Positions 6,140 to 13,068 of a stretch of 25,325 bases of DNA are shown in pieces. The notes under the pieces were generated by a model. The model saw only the letters and a list, made by a program, of their open reading frames with translations, was not told the origin of the DNA and made no database searches. The position numbers and the translations under genes were made by a program. Position 1 is the first letter of the stretch. Each line of letters starts with the position of its first letter. This stretch comes from DASXUC01 sp036004445 (GTDB lineage: Bacteria > Sysuimicrobiota > Sysuimicrobiia > Sysuimicrobiales > Kaftiobacteriaceae). The stretch lies in NCBI GenBank assembly GCA_036004445.1, contig DASYRL010000086.1, positions 1-25,325 of the forward strand, written 5' to 3'.

Positions 6140-7157
6140 GAAGTCTCCGTCCGGTCAACGCAATAAAGACGTCCTCCAAAGACGGTTCCATCAGCTGCAG
6201 GTGGCGGACCCGGGCGCCGCGGCTGCTGACCGCCGCCACTGCCAGCGGCAGCGCTTCTCGAGCATCGTCGAGGTGCACCGTCAGCTCCCACCCGCCGTCA
6301 GCCGGCTGCTCGCGCACGAGCACCTCGCTGACCCCCGGCAGGGTGCGGAGCGCGGCCTCCACGCCGTCGATGGCGTCTTCCAATTCCATGCGCAGGATGG
6401 GGCCGTGGCTGAGCGACCGCTTCAGCGCCTGCGGCCGGTCCAGCGCGATGATCCGGCCGTGATCGATGATGCCGATGCGCTCGCACAGCTGATCCGCCTC
6501 TTCCATGTAATGGGTCGTGAGGATGATCGTCTTGCCCTCCACCGCGTGCAGGTGGCGGATCAAGTCCCGGATGTTGCGGGCGGCCTGCGGGTCCAGGCCC
6601 GTGGTCGGCTCGTCAAGCAGCAGGACCGGCGGATCGTGCACCATGGACTTGATAAGAGCCAGGCGCTGGCGCATCCCCGTGCTGTACCGTTCGACCAGAT
6701 CGTCCGCCCGAGCGGTGAGCTCGACCCGGTCGAGCAGCTGGGCGATGCGCTCGCGCGCCAACGGCTGCGGCACCTGATACAGCGCCGCGAAGTACTCCAG
6801 GTTCTCGCGGCCCGTCAGCTTCCAGTAGATCGACCGCTCGCCGGCCAGCACCACGCCGATCTGCCGGCGGACGGCGGCGGGGTCGCGCGAGGCATCCACG
6901 CCCCAGACCTGCACCCGGCCGGAGGTCGGCTCCAGCAAGGTGCACAACATGCGGATCGTGGTGGTCTTCCCCGCGCCGTTGGGACCGAGCAAGCCGAACA
7001 GTTCCCCGCGCCGGATCAGCAGGTCGACGTGGTCGACGGCGACGATCTCCCGCCGGACAACCCGGCGGCGGCGGCCGTTCTCTTCCACGCCGCGCGAGAC
7101 GAACAGCTTGGTCAGATCCGCCAGCTGGACAGCGTTTGCGGGCGCGGCGGCCGTCAT
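6132..7157 (-). CDS. ABC transporter ATP-binding protein (DrrA-like, ABC-2 exporter)
   Basis: A 341-residue cytosolic ATPase that powers the two ABC-2 permeases encoded downstream. Walker A GPNGAGKT (58-65), signature YSTGMRQR (158-165), Walker B VLLLDEP (178-184) and H-loop H216 are all present. The Q-loop position reads VVLAGERSIYWKLTGREN with no glutamine. Residues 255-341 form an accessory C-terminal domain as in DrrA/CcmA-type exporters. The start codon overlaps the TGA of the SHOCT-like gene by 4 nt (ATGA), and the stop overlaps the MFS start by 8 nt. Genes for its membrane partners come only after the MFS gene, so subunit order is ATPase, MFS, permease, permease. The substrate is unknown. 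Confidence 0.95.
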   Translation of the reverse strand: MTAAAPANAVQLADLTKLFVSRGVEENGRRRRVVRREIVAVDHVDLLIRRGELFGLLGPNGAGKTTTIRMLCTLLEPTSGRVQVWGVDASRDPAAVRRQIGVVLAGERSIYWKLTGRENLEYFAALYQVPQPLARERIAQLLDRVELTARADDLVERYSTGMRQRLALIKSMVHDPPVLLLDEPTTGLDPQAARNIRDLIRHLHAVEGKTIILTTHYMEEADQLCERIGIIDHGRIIALDRPQALKRSLSHGPILRMELEDAIDGVEAALRTLPGVSEVLVREQPADGGWELTVHLDDAREALPLAVAAVSSRGARVRHLQLMEPSLEDVFIALTGRRLRD

Positions 7158-7498
7158 TCGACCGTCACCTCGATGAGGTTGCCGCCCGGCTCGCGGATGT
7201 TCACGAGTTCGCCGGTCGCGTCGCCGTCCTGGACGGCGCGCACGAGCTCCGTCAGGTCGATCCCCCTCTGCTCCAGTTTGGCCCGCGTCGCCTCGGGGAT
7301 GAGCGTCAGCACCGTCCCCGCCACCGAGACCGGCACGGTGAACTGGACGCTCTGGCCGCCGGCCCGCCGGATGCGCACGCGGAGGGTCCGGCCCGCCGGG
7401 CGTGGGGCGCGGTCCAGCTCGTCCAGCAGGCGCGCGGCCTCCTCCGGAGTGATTTTGCCGTCTTTCACCATTTCCAGAATGCGCAGGCGGTCATTCAC
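7154..7498 (-). CDS. Small SHOCT-like domain protein
   Basis: 114 residues, GTG start at 7498 with GGAGAG 8 nt upstream. The N-terminus (RLRILEMVKDGKITPEEAARLLDEL, in pieces: ILEMVKDGKITPEEA then ARLLDEL) is the short two-helix SHOCT-like module. It is also found at the N-terminus of the DUF4097 protein and the C-terminus of the DUF2089 protein encoded just upstream. Residues 36-114 (TLRVRIRRAGGQSVQFTVPV ... GDATGELVNIREPG) look like a small beta-rich domain that I cannot name. It overlaps the DUF4097 gene by 8 nt and the ABC ATPase gene by 4 nt, so it is co-translated with both. A role in oligomerisation or in linking sensing to the exporter is inference only. Confidence 0.85.
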   Translation of the reverse strand: MNDRLRILEMVKDGKITPEEAARLLDELDRAPRPAGRTLRVRIRRAGGQSVQFTVPVSVAGTVLTLIPEATRAKLEQRGIDLTELVRAVQDGDATGELVNIREPGGNLIEVTVE

Positions 7499-8798
7499 CG
7501 GCGGCGCTCTCCACCACCTGGATGTCTCCGCTCGTCGTCCGCAGGGTCACGAGAGCCCCCGGGGCGTTGAGAATCCCCCGGATGACCCGCCGCCGCATGG
7601 TGCCGCGATCGGTCGACCGCTCCTGCAGCGGCAGCCGGCACGCGACGTCGCCGGACATCGTGGCCGCGTCGATCGTCGCCCGGCTGTCGGCCGGGAGGGC
7701 CACGACCACGTCGCCGCGCATCGTCTCGACGCTGAGGGTGCCCCCCTCGGGCAGCGCCGCAACCGTGACCTGGATGTCGCCGGACAGCGTGCGGGGTCTG
7801 ACGTTGCGCCCGCGGGCGCCGGTGATCTCGATGTCGCCGTTTCTCACCTCGAGCTCAATGTCCCCCTCGCTGTGCGCGACCGAGATGTCCCCGTTCAGCA
7901 CGTCGAGGGTGACAGACGCGCAGCGCTGGCACTCCACGTCGCCGTTGAGGATCCGGCCGGCCAGTTTCCCCCGCACGTCAACGGCCGTGACATCGCCGCT
8001 CTTGATGTCGAGGGTGACGTCGCCGCCGGCGCGCTTGACGCTCACGTCGCCGGAGGCGATCGAGAGCGTGAGGCCCTCCCCCTGGTCGGCGACATGGACG
8101 TCTCCGCGGGCGACCTGCATCTGCACCGATCCGTCCAGACCCTCCGCCCGGACGTCGCCCTTGGCGACCTCGACGGCCACCGCGACCCCCGCCGGCACGT
8201 CGATCTCCAGGTCGATCCGGCGGCGGGCTTCCATCACCATGGAGGCTCCCACCAGAACCCGGGATCCTTCGCGCCGCGGCCCGACCCGCAAGCCCTCGGC
8301 GAGGCGCTGTGCCTCCTCCCGCGTCGCCGACCAGACGCGCTTGCGGGCTTTGACGCGCAGGCGGCCGTCGGCCGATCGCCGCAGGCGCAGGTCGCCCCAG
8401 GCGTTGGCGATCTCCAGGGTGTCTGTCGGCGCCATCGCCAAGTCGGCGACGTCCTCGGCCTGCCCTTCCGCCAGGCCCTGGATGGCGTTGAGGATTCCGC
8501 GCCACCCGTGCTTGAACTCTTTGACATCCTTGATCCGGCCGAGCTGTTTGAGATCTTTGAGGTGGCGGAGCTCCCGCAGCTCGTGGATGACTTCTCTCGG
8601 GACCGATTCGGTGATCTCCTTGATCAGGTCTCCGAGCTCGACGCGCACGTCAACGCCGGTGCGCGCGGGCGATTCCCTGGGTTCTTCGGCGGGGGCGCCG
8701 GTCTCCTCGGCCAGCGCCTGGAGCAGCGCGTCGGCCTCCTCGACCGAGATCTTGCCTTCCTTCAGCATCCTGAGCACCATCTCGCGTTCTTCGTTCAT
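7491..8798 (-). CDS. DUF4097 beta-helix-like protein with N-terminal SHOCT-like module
   Basis: 435 residues. Residues 1-30 (MVLRMLKEGKISVEEADALL) are a SHOCT-like module, and 31-140 is a charged linker with a possible amphipathic helix. Residues about 145-430 are a string of short beta repeats with a recurring G-D-[IV] signature (KGDVRAEG, RGDVHVAD, SGDVSVKR, SGDVTAVD, NGDVECQR, NGDISVAH, EGDIELEV, NGDIEITG, SGDIQVTV, RGDVVVAL, SGDVACRL), as in DUF4097/YvlB-type proteins. No signal peptide or membrane helix is visible, so the product looks cytosolic. ATG at 8798 follows GAGGG by 7 nt. YvlB-like proteins occur in cell-envelope-stress operons with small regulators. That context fits here with an ABC exporter downstream, but the function is not established. 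Confidence 0.9.
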   Translation of the reverse strand: MNEEREMVLRMLKEGKISVEEADALLQALAEETGAPAEEPRESPARTGVDVRVELGDLIKEITESVPREVIHELRELRHLKDLKQLGRIKDVKEFKHGWRGILNAIQGLAEGQAEDVADLAMAPTDTLEIANAWGDLRLRRSADGRLRVKARKRVWSATREEAQRLAEGLRVGPRREGSRVLVGASMVMEARRRIDLEIDVPAGVAVAVEVAKGDVRAEGLDGSVQMQVARGDVHVADQGEGLTLSIASGDVSVKRAGGDVTLDIKSGDVTAVDVRGKLAGRILNGDVECQRCASVTLDVLNGDISVAHSEGDIELEVRNGDIEITGARGRNVRPRTLSGDIQVTVAALPEGGTLSVETMRGDVVVALPADSRATIDAATMSGDVACRLPLQERSTDRGTMRRRVIRGILNAPGALVTLRTTSGDIQVVESAAGE

Positions 8799-8814
8799 CT
8801 TGGACCCTCAGGTT

Positions 8815-8866
8815 CGTGAATGGTGACTGGTGAATCGTGACTCGTGACTCGTGACTTGTGACTCGT
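8815..8866. repeat. Short tandem-array element 6 (GTGACTC/GTGAATC unit, one orientation)
   Basis: About seven consecutive 7-mers (GTGAATG, GTGACTG, GTGAATC, GTGACTC, GTGACTC, GTGACTT, GTGACTC) fill the gap between the DUF2089 and DUF4097 genes. No inverted partner is seen. The array abuts the DUF2089 stop codon. Confidence 0.85.
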
Positions 8867-9246
8867 CAAGACTTCAGATCCTTGAGGAGACGAAGGGCTT
8901 CCTCGGCGCGGATCTTGCCGGCGTCCAGCGCGTCGAGGATTTCTCGCCGCTTCCGTGCGACTTCCGACCGCCGCTCGGGTTCCACGGCATATCCCAAGGC
9001 TGCCAGCAGCGTATCGAGGCGAGCCCGCACCGTTGGGTACGACAATCCGAGCTCGCGCTCGACTTCCTTGATGTTGCCGCGCGCCTTCAGGAATAGCTCG
9101 AGGAACGCGAGCTGTTCAGGATCGAGGCGGGTGAAGCGCGACAGCTCGAAGTGCCCCTCGACCACGGTGCCACAGGAGGTGCACTGCAACTTCACCACCT
9201 CGAGGTCGTGGCTGCAGACCGGGCACTTTCCGGGTGTCTGGGGCAT
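8866..9246 (-). CDS. DUF2089 family zinc-ribbon/HTH regulator
   Basis: 126 residues, typical DUF2089 length. The N-terminal zinc ribbon has two CxxC pairs (C8-P-V-C11 and C22-T-S-C25). The middle (GNIKEVERELGLSYPTVRAR, about 56-75) is a helix-turn-helix. The C-terminus (REILDALDAGKIRAEEALRLLKDLKS, read as GKIRAEEALRLLKDL) is the SHOCT-like module repeated in the next two proteins. It is probably a DNA-binding regulator of its own operon. The ATG at 9246 lies 5 nt after the stop of the upstream small ORF and has no Shine-Dalgarno of its own, suggesting translation by coupling. Its stop touches array element 6. The family assignment is strong; the signal sensed is unknown. Confidence 0.93.
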   Translation of the reverse strand: MPQTPGKCPVCSHDLEVVKLQCTSCGTVVEGHFELSRFTRLDPEQLAFLELFLKARGNIKEVERELGLSYPTVRARLDTLLAALGYAVEPERRSEVARKRREILDALDAGKIRAEEALRLLKDLKS

Positions 9247-9251
9247 CGTGC

Positions 9252-9470
9252 TTACGCGCGCCTCGGGGTTGGATTGGACGTGGAACCGGCGCCGGCGCGA
9301 GGCGACGCAGTCGCCGTGGCGGTCGCCAGCAAGGCCGTCAGGTCACCCGTCCGCTTGGGACGCGGAGCTTCCGCGGCCGATCGCTGCAGCCGGCGCTGGT
9401 CGGCTAGGCGAAGCTGATCTTCGTATCGCTCCTTTGCCAGCCGCTCCATCACGTACAGATTATCGACCAT
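9252..9470 (-). CDS. Small charged helical protein, first gene of the operon
   Basis: 72 residues from the ATG at 9470, which follows GAGAGGTG by about 6 nt. The N-terminal half (MVDNLYVMERLAKERYEDQL, then RLADQRRLQRSA) is one long charged amphipathic helix. The C-terminal half is a low-complexity Ala/Thr/Pro/Arg tail. No known domain is recognised. An in-frame ATG at 9506 would give 84 residues; it has no Shine-Dalgarno but falls exactly at the predicted transcription start, so a leaderless longer form is possible. It is the first gene behind the strong promoter at 9513-9541, 5 nt ahead of the DUF2089 regulator gene. Confidence 0.68.
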   Translation of the reverse strand: MVDNLYVMERLAKERYEDQLRLADQRRLQRSAAEAPRPKRTGDLTALLATATATASPRAGAGSTSNPTPRRA

Positions 9471-9512
9471 GATTTCACCTCTCACTTGCTTATTAGTGGA
9501 GTTCATGGTCGA

Positions 9513-9541
9513 ATATTAAGTCTCAGATTAATGATTGTCAA
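9513..9541 (-). promoter_or_regulatory. Strong sigma70-type promoter of the DUF2089-ABC-folate operon
   Basis: On the minus strand, perfect -35 TTGACA (9541-9536), a 17-nt spacer and -10 TAATAT (9518-9513). It sits in the most AT-rich stretch of the window. The predicted start of transcription is near 9506. Confidence 0.85.
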
Positions 9542-9562
9542 GTATATTTTCTATAATTCAAT

Positions 9563-9588
9563 AGTATACGTACACTTGTACGTATACT
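9563..9588. promoter_or_regulatory. Perfect 12-bp-arm palindrome upstream of the operon promoter
   Basis: Arms AGTATACGTACA and TGTACGTATACT are separated by CT. It is centred about 37 bp upstream of the -35 box of the minus-strand promoter and 10-30 bp after the alkyltransferase stop codon. No U-tract follows on either strand, so a protein-binding operator is more likely than a terminator. The inner TGTAC half-sites resemble the TGTACA cores bound by YefM-type antitoxins (family knowledge; binding here is inference). Confidence 0.7.
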
Positions 9589-9596
9589 TGTTTCGG

Positions 9597-10310
9597 CTAG
9601 GAGACCCGCAAGTGCGAGAGATCGGCGCCTTCGGATTGCAACAGCCTGCGCTTGAGCGCCACCCCGCCCCGCAGCGAATATCCTCCCAACCCTCCGTCGC
9701 TGCGCACGACGCGGTGGCAGGGAATCAGCAGCGGCACCGGGTTCCTGGCGCACGCGTTGCCCACGGCGCGGGTGGCGGTGGGGTGCCCCAGCCGCGCCGC
9801 GATCTCGCGGTAGGTCCGCACCTCGCCCTTGGGAATGTGGCGCAGCTCGTCGAGCACACGGCGCTCGAAGGGACCTACCATCGAGAGATCGATCGCGCCG
9901 GCAAATTCCTTGCCGGATGATACCGCCGTCTTCAGCTGCCGCATCAGCTCTGCAGGCGGCGAGGGATCGCGCTCCGCCTGCCGGCCGAACCGATCCTTCA
10001 GCGCCCGCTCGAACGCGCGATCGCCGGGCGCGAGGTCCACGTAGCCAACGCCCCGCTCGCTGTACGCGGCATACACCGTCCCAATGGGCGTCTCCAGCGA
10101 CGTGTACAGCCACGGCCCGTCGGGCAGCGCGCCCAGCAGCAGCTGCCCCTGGCGGTGGAGCAGGATCTCCTGGATCTTGTCCTGGCTCAGGGGGGTCAGC
10201 GCTGCCGCCGGCCGGCCATAAATAGTAATGACGACCGGTTCCCCCGCCATGGCGGTGCGAACGAGCTCGTTGGTACGGTTCTTCAATTCCGCGGTACTGG
10301 CAACGCGCAT
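9597..10310 (-). CDS. ogt: O6-alkylguanine-DNA alkyltransferase fused to a Phd/YefM-like N-terminal domain
   Basis: 237 residues from the ATG at 10310, which follows GGGTGAG. Residues 1-42 (MRVASTAELKNRTNELVRTA, MAGEPVVITIYGRPAAALTP) match the Phd/YefM antitoxin DNA-binding fold: a short first strand, the helix that usually carries the conserved N, and the EPVVIT-x-x-GRP-x-A hairpin. Residues 43-60 link to the methyltransferase: N-terminal domain about 66-143, then GPFERRVLDELRHIPKGEVR (146-165), the arginine-finger region RAVGNA (181-186) and the active-site PCHRVV with acceptor C198. It transfers alkyl groups from O6-alkylguanine to itself. The ORF can be extended to 10361, but that start overlaps the promoter. 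Palindromes at 10344-10377 suggest autoregulation. The methyltransferase is certain; the antitoxin-like domain is strongly indicated. Confidence 0.92.
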   Translation of the reverse strand: MRVASTAELKNRTNELVRTAMAGEPVVITIYGRPAAALTPLSQDKIQEILLHRQGQLLLGALPDGPWLYTSLETPIGTVYAAYSERGVGYVDLAPGDRAFERALKDRFGRQAERDPSPPAELMRQLKTAVSSGKEFAGAIDLSMVGPFERRVLDELRHIPKGEVRTYREIAARLGHPTATRAVGNACARNPVPLLIPCHRVVRSDGGLGGYSLRGGVALKRRLLQSEGADLSHLRVS

Positions 10311-10343
10311 CTCACTCACCCCCCCGAGACGGTGTATCTGTGC

Positions 10344-10377
10344 GGCTATTATTATAGCCATTAATTGTAGCTATAAT
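10344..10377 (-). promoter_or_regulatory. Nested palindromes at the ogt-fusion promoter
   Basis: Two overlapping inverted repeats: GGCTAT/ATAGCC (10344-10359, 4-nt spacer) and ATTATAGC/GCTATAAT (10351-10358 and 10370-10377, 11-nt spacer). A TTGACA (-35 type, minus strand 10404-10399) lies upstream, with a weak CAATAT -10 at 17-nt spacing overlapping the outer arm; a TATAAT lies inside the inner arm. The layout fits a repressor-controlled promoter, perhaps bound by the gene's own Phd-like domain. Confidence 0.6.
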
Positions 10378-10416
10378 ATTGTCCGGGAAGAAGACCGCTG
10401 TCAAGAGGATTTCGGG

Positions 10417-11070
10417 CTAGAACCTGACGATGCGCCAGATCCCGTCCGAGAACCGCTGCAGGACAATCGAGGATTCCAACCGCTGCGTGCCGAGGAGGAG
10501 GTAGATGCGGTATTCGGACCTGTCGCCCTCGAGCGAGATCCGCTCCGCGGTCTGCAGGGTCCCCGCCAGCGCCAGGCGCGCCGCGTCGGTCAACCCCGCG
10601 AAGGTACGCTGTTCCGCGGCCCGGCGATCGGGGGCAACCTGCGCCAGGTAGGCCGCTTCATCACCGTGCTCGAGCGCCAGGCGCGCGCTCTCCAGCGCGC
10701 CCTCCGCCGTCGGCGGGACGACCCCGATGGTCACGCGCAGCCCAGGGTTGAGGACCCCGCTGATGCGCTCCCCCGGCGCGGCGGTGGGAGGAAGCAGCAC
10801 GGCCAGCCGGACACGGCGCGCGGAGCCGGCGTCGATCCCGACCACGGTTGAGGGAATGACGGCCAGCACCGGCCGCAGAGTGGCCGACGGCGTCAGCTCA
10901 AGTGATGCGATCGGGACGGCTGGGCGCAGACTCGCCTCGAGGACGCGGAAGGCGTTCGGCTCCATCGCCACGGCCAGGGGCTGCGGATCCCAGGAGATGG
11001 CGGGGGCCGCGGCGCAGCCCAGCGCCAGTGCGGAGAGGAGCCCCAGCGCGCTCAGGCGCCGCAGGCGCAT
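10417..11070 (-). CDS. Putative lipoprotein of unknown function
   Basis: 217 residues. The N-terminus MRLRRLSALGLLSALALGC has a basic n-region, a hydrophobic core and a lipobox-like ALGC with C19, so it is probably a lipidated, surface-anchored protein. The -3/-2 positions (A, L) are not ideal. The mature part is proline/arginine rich, with likely beta strands (residues 55-115) and a C-terminal segment (160-217) with alternating hydrophobics ending QRFSDGIWRIVRF. No domain is recognised. The start codon immediately abuts the uvrC stop (TGAATG), so it is translationally coupled to uvrC although the roles look unrelated. Function cannot be assigned. Confidence 0.75.
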   Translation of the reverse strand: MRLRRLSALGLLSALALGCAAAPAISWDPQPLAVAMEPNAFRVLEASLRPAVPIASLELTPSATLRPVLAVIPSTVVGIDAGSARRVRLAVLLPPTAAPGERISGVLNPGLRVTIGVVPPTAEGALESARLALEHGDEAAYLAQVAPDRRAAEQRTFAGLTDAARLALAGTLQTAERISLEGDRSEYRIYLLLGTQRLESSIVLQRFSDGIWRIVRF

Positions 11071-12948
11071 TCAAGACCGGAGGACTTCGTCCTTGTAGCG
11101 GTTGTCGGGGTGTTCGCGGAGGTAGCCGGCGACCTTCTGCGCCGTCTTCGGCCCCACGACTTCGGCGATCTGCTCCACCGAGGCCTGACGGATCTGGCGC
11201 ACCGAGCCGAAGTGCCGGATGAGGTCGCGCTTGCGCTTCTCGCCGATCCCCGCGATTTCATCCAACACCGAAAAGACGATGCGGCGCTCGCGGAGTTTCT
11301 GGTGGTAGGCGTTGGCAAACCGGTGGGCTTCATCACGCACCCGCTGCAGCAGCCGCAGGGCGTGGCTGTCGCGGGGCAGCGCAATGGGTTCCGGATGCTC
11401 GACGGTCACCAGCAGCTCTTCCCGCTTGGCGAGCCCCACCGCGGGGACGTAGACGTTGTACTCGAACAGCACTTCCCGCGCCGCGTTGAGCTGACCGCGG
11501 CCCCCGTCGATGAGGATGAGGTCGGGCACCACGGACCACTTCGGCGACACCTGCTCGTCACGGTCGAGCTGCTCTTGCTCCTCGCGCGCCATGGCGAAGC
11601 GGCGGCGCAGCATCTCCTGGAGCATCGCGTAGTCGTTGGGCCCTTCCGTCCACTTCATCTTGAAGCGGCGGTAGCCACGCTTATACGGCCGCCCACCCTC
11701 GAATACCACGAGCGAGCCGACGGTTTCCCCGGCCTGGAAGTTGCTGACGTCGTACGCCTCGATGCGGAACGGCGGGTTTTCCAGTGCCAGGACGTCCTGC
11801 AGCTCCTTGATCCCGGCTCCTTCCAATCCGGCGACACGTGCGCGCTCCTGCGCGAGAAACAGCGCGGCGTTCTCGGCCGCCATATCGACCAGCCGCTTCC
11901 GCTCGCCGCGCTGAGGCACCAGCAGATCCACCTTGCTGCCCCGCCGCGCCGACAGCCAGGCCGCGATCGTCTCCGCGTCATCGACGGGATTCGCGGCCAC
12001 GACCTCGCGGGGAACGCCGGGTGCGTCTTGATAGTACTGCTTCGCAAACTCCGCCAGGATCTGCCCAAACGGCAGCCCGCGCGTCCCTTCGAGGATGAAG
12101 TGCTCCTGCCCCTGGAGCCGGCCGCTCCGGATGAACAGAACCTGCACGCAGGCCAGATCGCCGGCCTGGGCCACGGCGACCACGTCGCGGTCTTCCAGCC
12201 CGACGCTGGCCGTACGCTGCTTCTCGTAAATGGCGTCCATCGCCGAGATCTGGTCACGCAACTGCGCCGCCCGTTCGAACTCCGTGGCGTCGGCGGCCCG
12301 CTGCATCTCCGCCCGGAGCTCGTCGAGCAGCGATTCCTGCCGCCCCTCCAGAAACATCGCCGCCTGGCGCACTTGCTCCGCGTATTGCTCGGCCGGGGCG
12401 CCCCAGGCCACGCACGGGGCGGTGCACTGCCCGATGAAGTAGTCCAGGCACGGGCGCGGGAGGTCGCGCGTGATCTCGATATTGCAGGACCGCAGCTTGA
12501 ACAGCTTGCGGATGGTCCGGATCGTGCGGCGCACCAGCTTCGGCTCGTGGTAGGGATACGGGCCGAAGTACCGGCCGCCGTCGCGGACGACGCGGCGGGT
12601 CATCAGGATCTTCGGGAACGCTTCGTTGGTGAGCTTCACGTAGGGGAACGCCTTGTCATCGGCCATCCGCACGTTGTAGAACGGGCGGTGCCGCTTGATG
12701 AGGTTGATCTCCAGGATCAGCGCCTCGACTTCGGTCTCGCAGGCGACGACGTCGAAGTCCGCGATCTTCGACATCAGGTGGCGGATGCGCGGACTCTCCG
12801 CGTGGCCGCTGTCCTGAAAGTACTGGCGCACCCGGTTGCGCAGCGAGGTCGCCTTGCCGACGTAGATCACCCGTCCCGCGGCGTCTTTCATCAGGTACAC
12901 GCCCGGGCGCGTCGGGACCACTTGAAGTTTCTCGTCGAGGTTGATCAT
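11071..12948 (-). CDS. uvrC: Excinuclease ABC subunit C
   Basis: 625 residues, normal length. UvrC makes both incisions flanking a lesion marked by UvrA/UvrB. The N-terminal GIY-YIG nuclease is visible (RPGVYLMKDAAGRVIYVGKA, about 14-33). A UVR motif that contacts UvrB lies around residues 205-240 (ELRAEMQRAADATEFERAAQ). The RNase-H-like C-terminal nuclease includes YDVSNFQAGETVGSLVVFE, LILIDGGRGQL and RDSHALRLLQRVRDEAHRFA. Helix-hairpin-helix motifs (IAGIGEKRKRDLIRHFGSVR) close the protein. It lies downstream of uvrB-uvrA, separated from them by an aminotransferase gene and two array elements. The start MINLDEKLQVVPTRPG agrees with the family. Confidence 0.97.
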   Translation of the reverse strand: MINLDEKLQVVPTRPGVYLMKDAAGRVIYVGKATSLRNRVRQYFQDSGHAESPRIRHLMSKIADFDVVACETEVEALILEINLIKRHRPFYNVRMADDKAFPYVKLTNEAFPKILMTRRVVRDGGRYFGPYPYHEPKLVRRTIRTIRKLFKLRSCNIEITRDLPRPCLDYFIGQCTAPCVAWGAPAEQYAEQVRQAAMFLEGRQESLLDELRAEMQRAADATEFERAAQLRDQISAMDAIYEKQRTASVGLEDRDVVAVAQAGDLACVQVLFIRSGRLQGQEHFILEGTRGLPFGQILAEFAKQYYQDAPGVPREVVAANPVDDAETIAAWLSARRGSKVDLLVPQRGERKRLVDMAAENAALFLAQERARVAGLEGAGIKELQDVLALENPPFRIEAYDVSNFQAGETVGSLVVFEGGRPYKRGYRRFKMKWTEGPNDYAMLQEMLRRRFAMAREEQEQLDRDEQVSPKWSVVPDLILIDGGRGQLNAAREVLFEYNVYVPAVGLAKREELLVTVEHPEPIALPRDSHALRLLQRVRDEAHRFANAYHQKLRERRIVFSVLDEIAGIGEKRKRDLIRHFGSVRQIRQASVEQIAEVVGPKTAQKVAGYLREHPDNRYKDEVLRS

Positions 12949-12953
12949 CAGGC

Positions 12954-13065
12954 TAACCTACACAACCTACACAACCTACACGACCTGCACAATCACCTAC
13001 AGAAAGGGCGGGGATCGCGGAGCGTCACGCAGGTCATTGTGTAGGTTGAGTGAGTTGTGTAGGTG
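12954..13065. repeat. Short tandem-array element 7 (AACCTACAC unit, inverted pair)
   Basis: Left array at 12954-13000 holds three AACCTACAC 9-mers, then degenerate copies (GACCTGCAC, AATCACCTACA). The right array at 13030-13065 holds the complements (GTGTAGGTT, GTTGTGTAGGT). It fills the whole gap between uvrC and the aminotransferase gene and can fold into a long imperfect stem. Confidence 0.85.
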
Positions 13066-13068
13066 AGG

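Noticed and set aside
5997..8819. Very long open frame on the plus strand (940 codons) opposite the ABC ATPase, SHOCT-like and DUF4097 genes
   Set aside because: It is a GC-rich antisense shadow: proline/arginine/histidine-rich, no recognisable domain, and opposite several well-supported genes.
8815..8866. A short gene or binding-site cluster between the DUF2089 and DUF4097 genes
   Set aside because: The stretch is wholly made of GTGA heptads with stops in all frames; it is array sequence of the dispersed family.
9563..9588. Intrinsic terminator for the alkyltransferase gene
   Set aside because: The stem is AT-rich and no U-tract follows on the minus strand; an operator role fits better.
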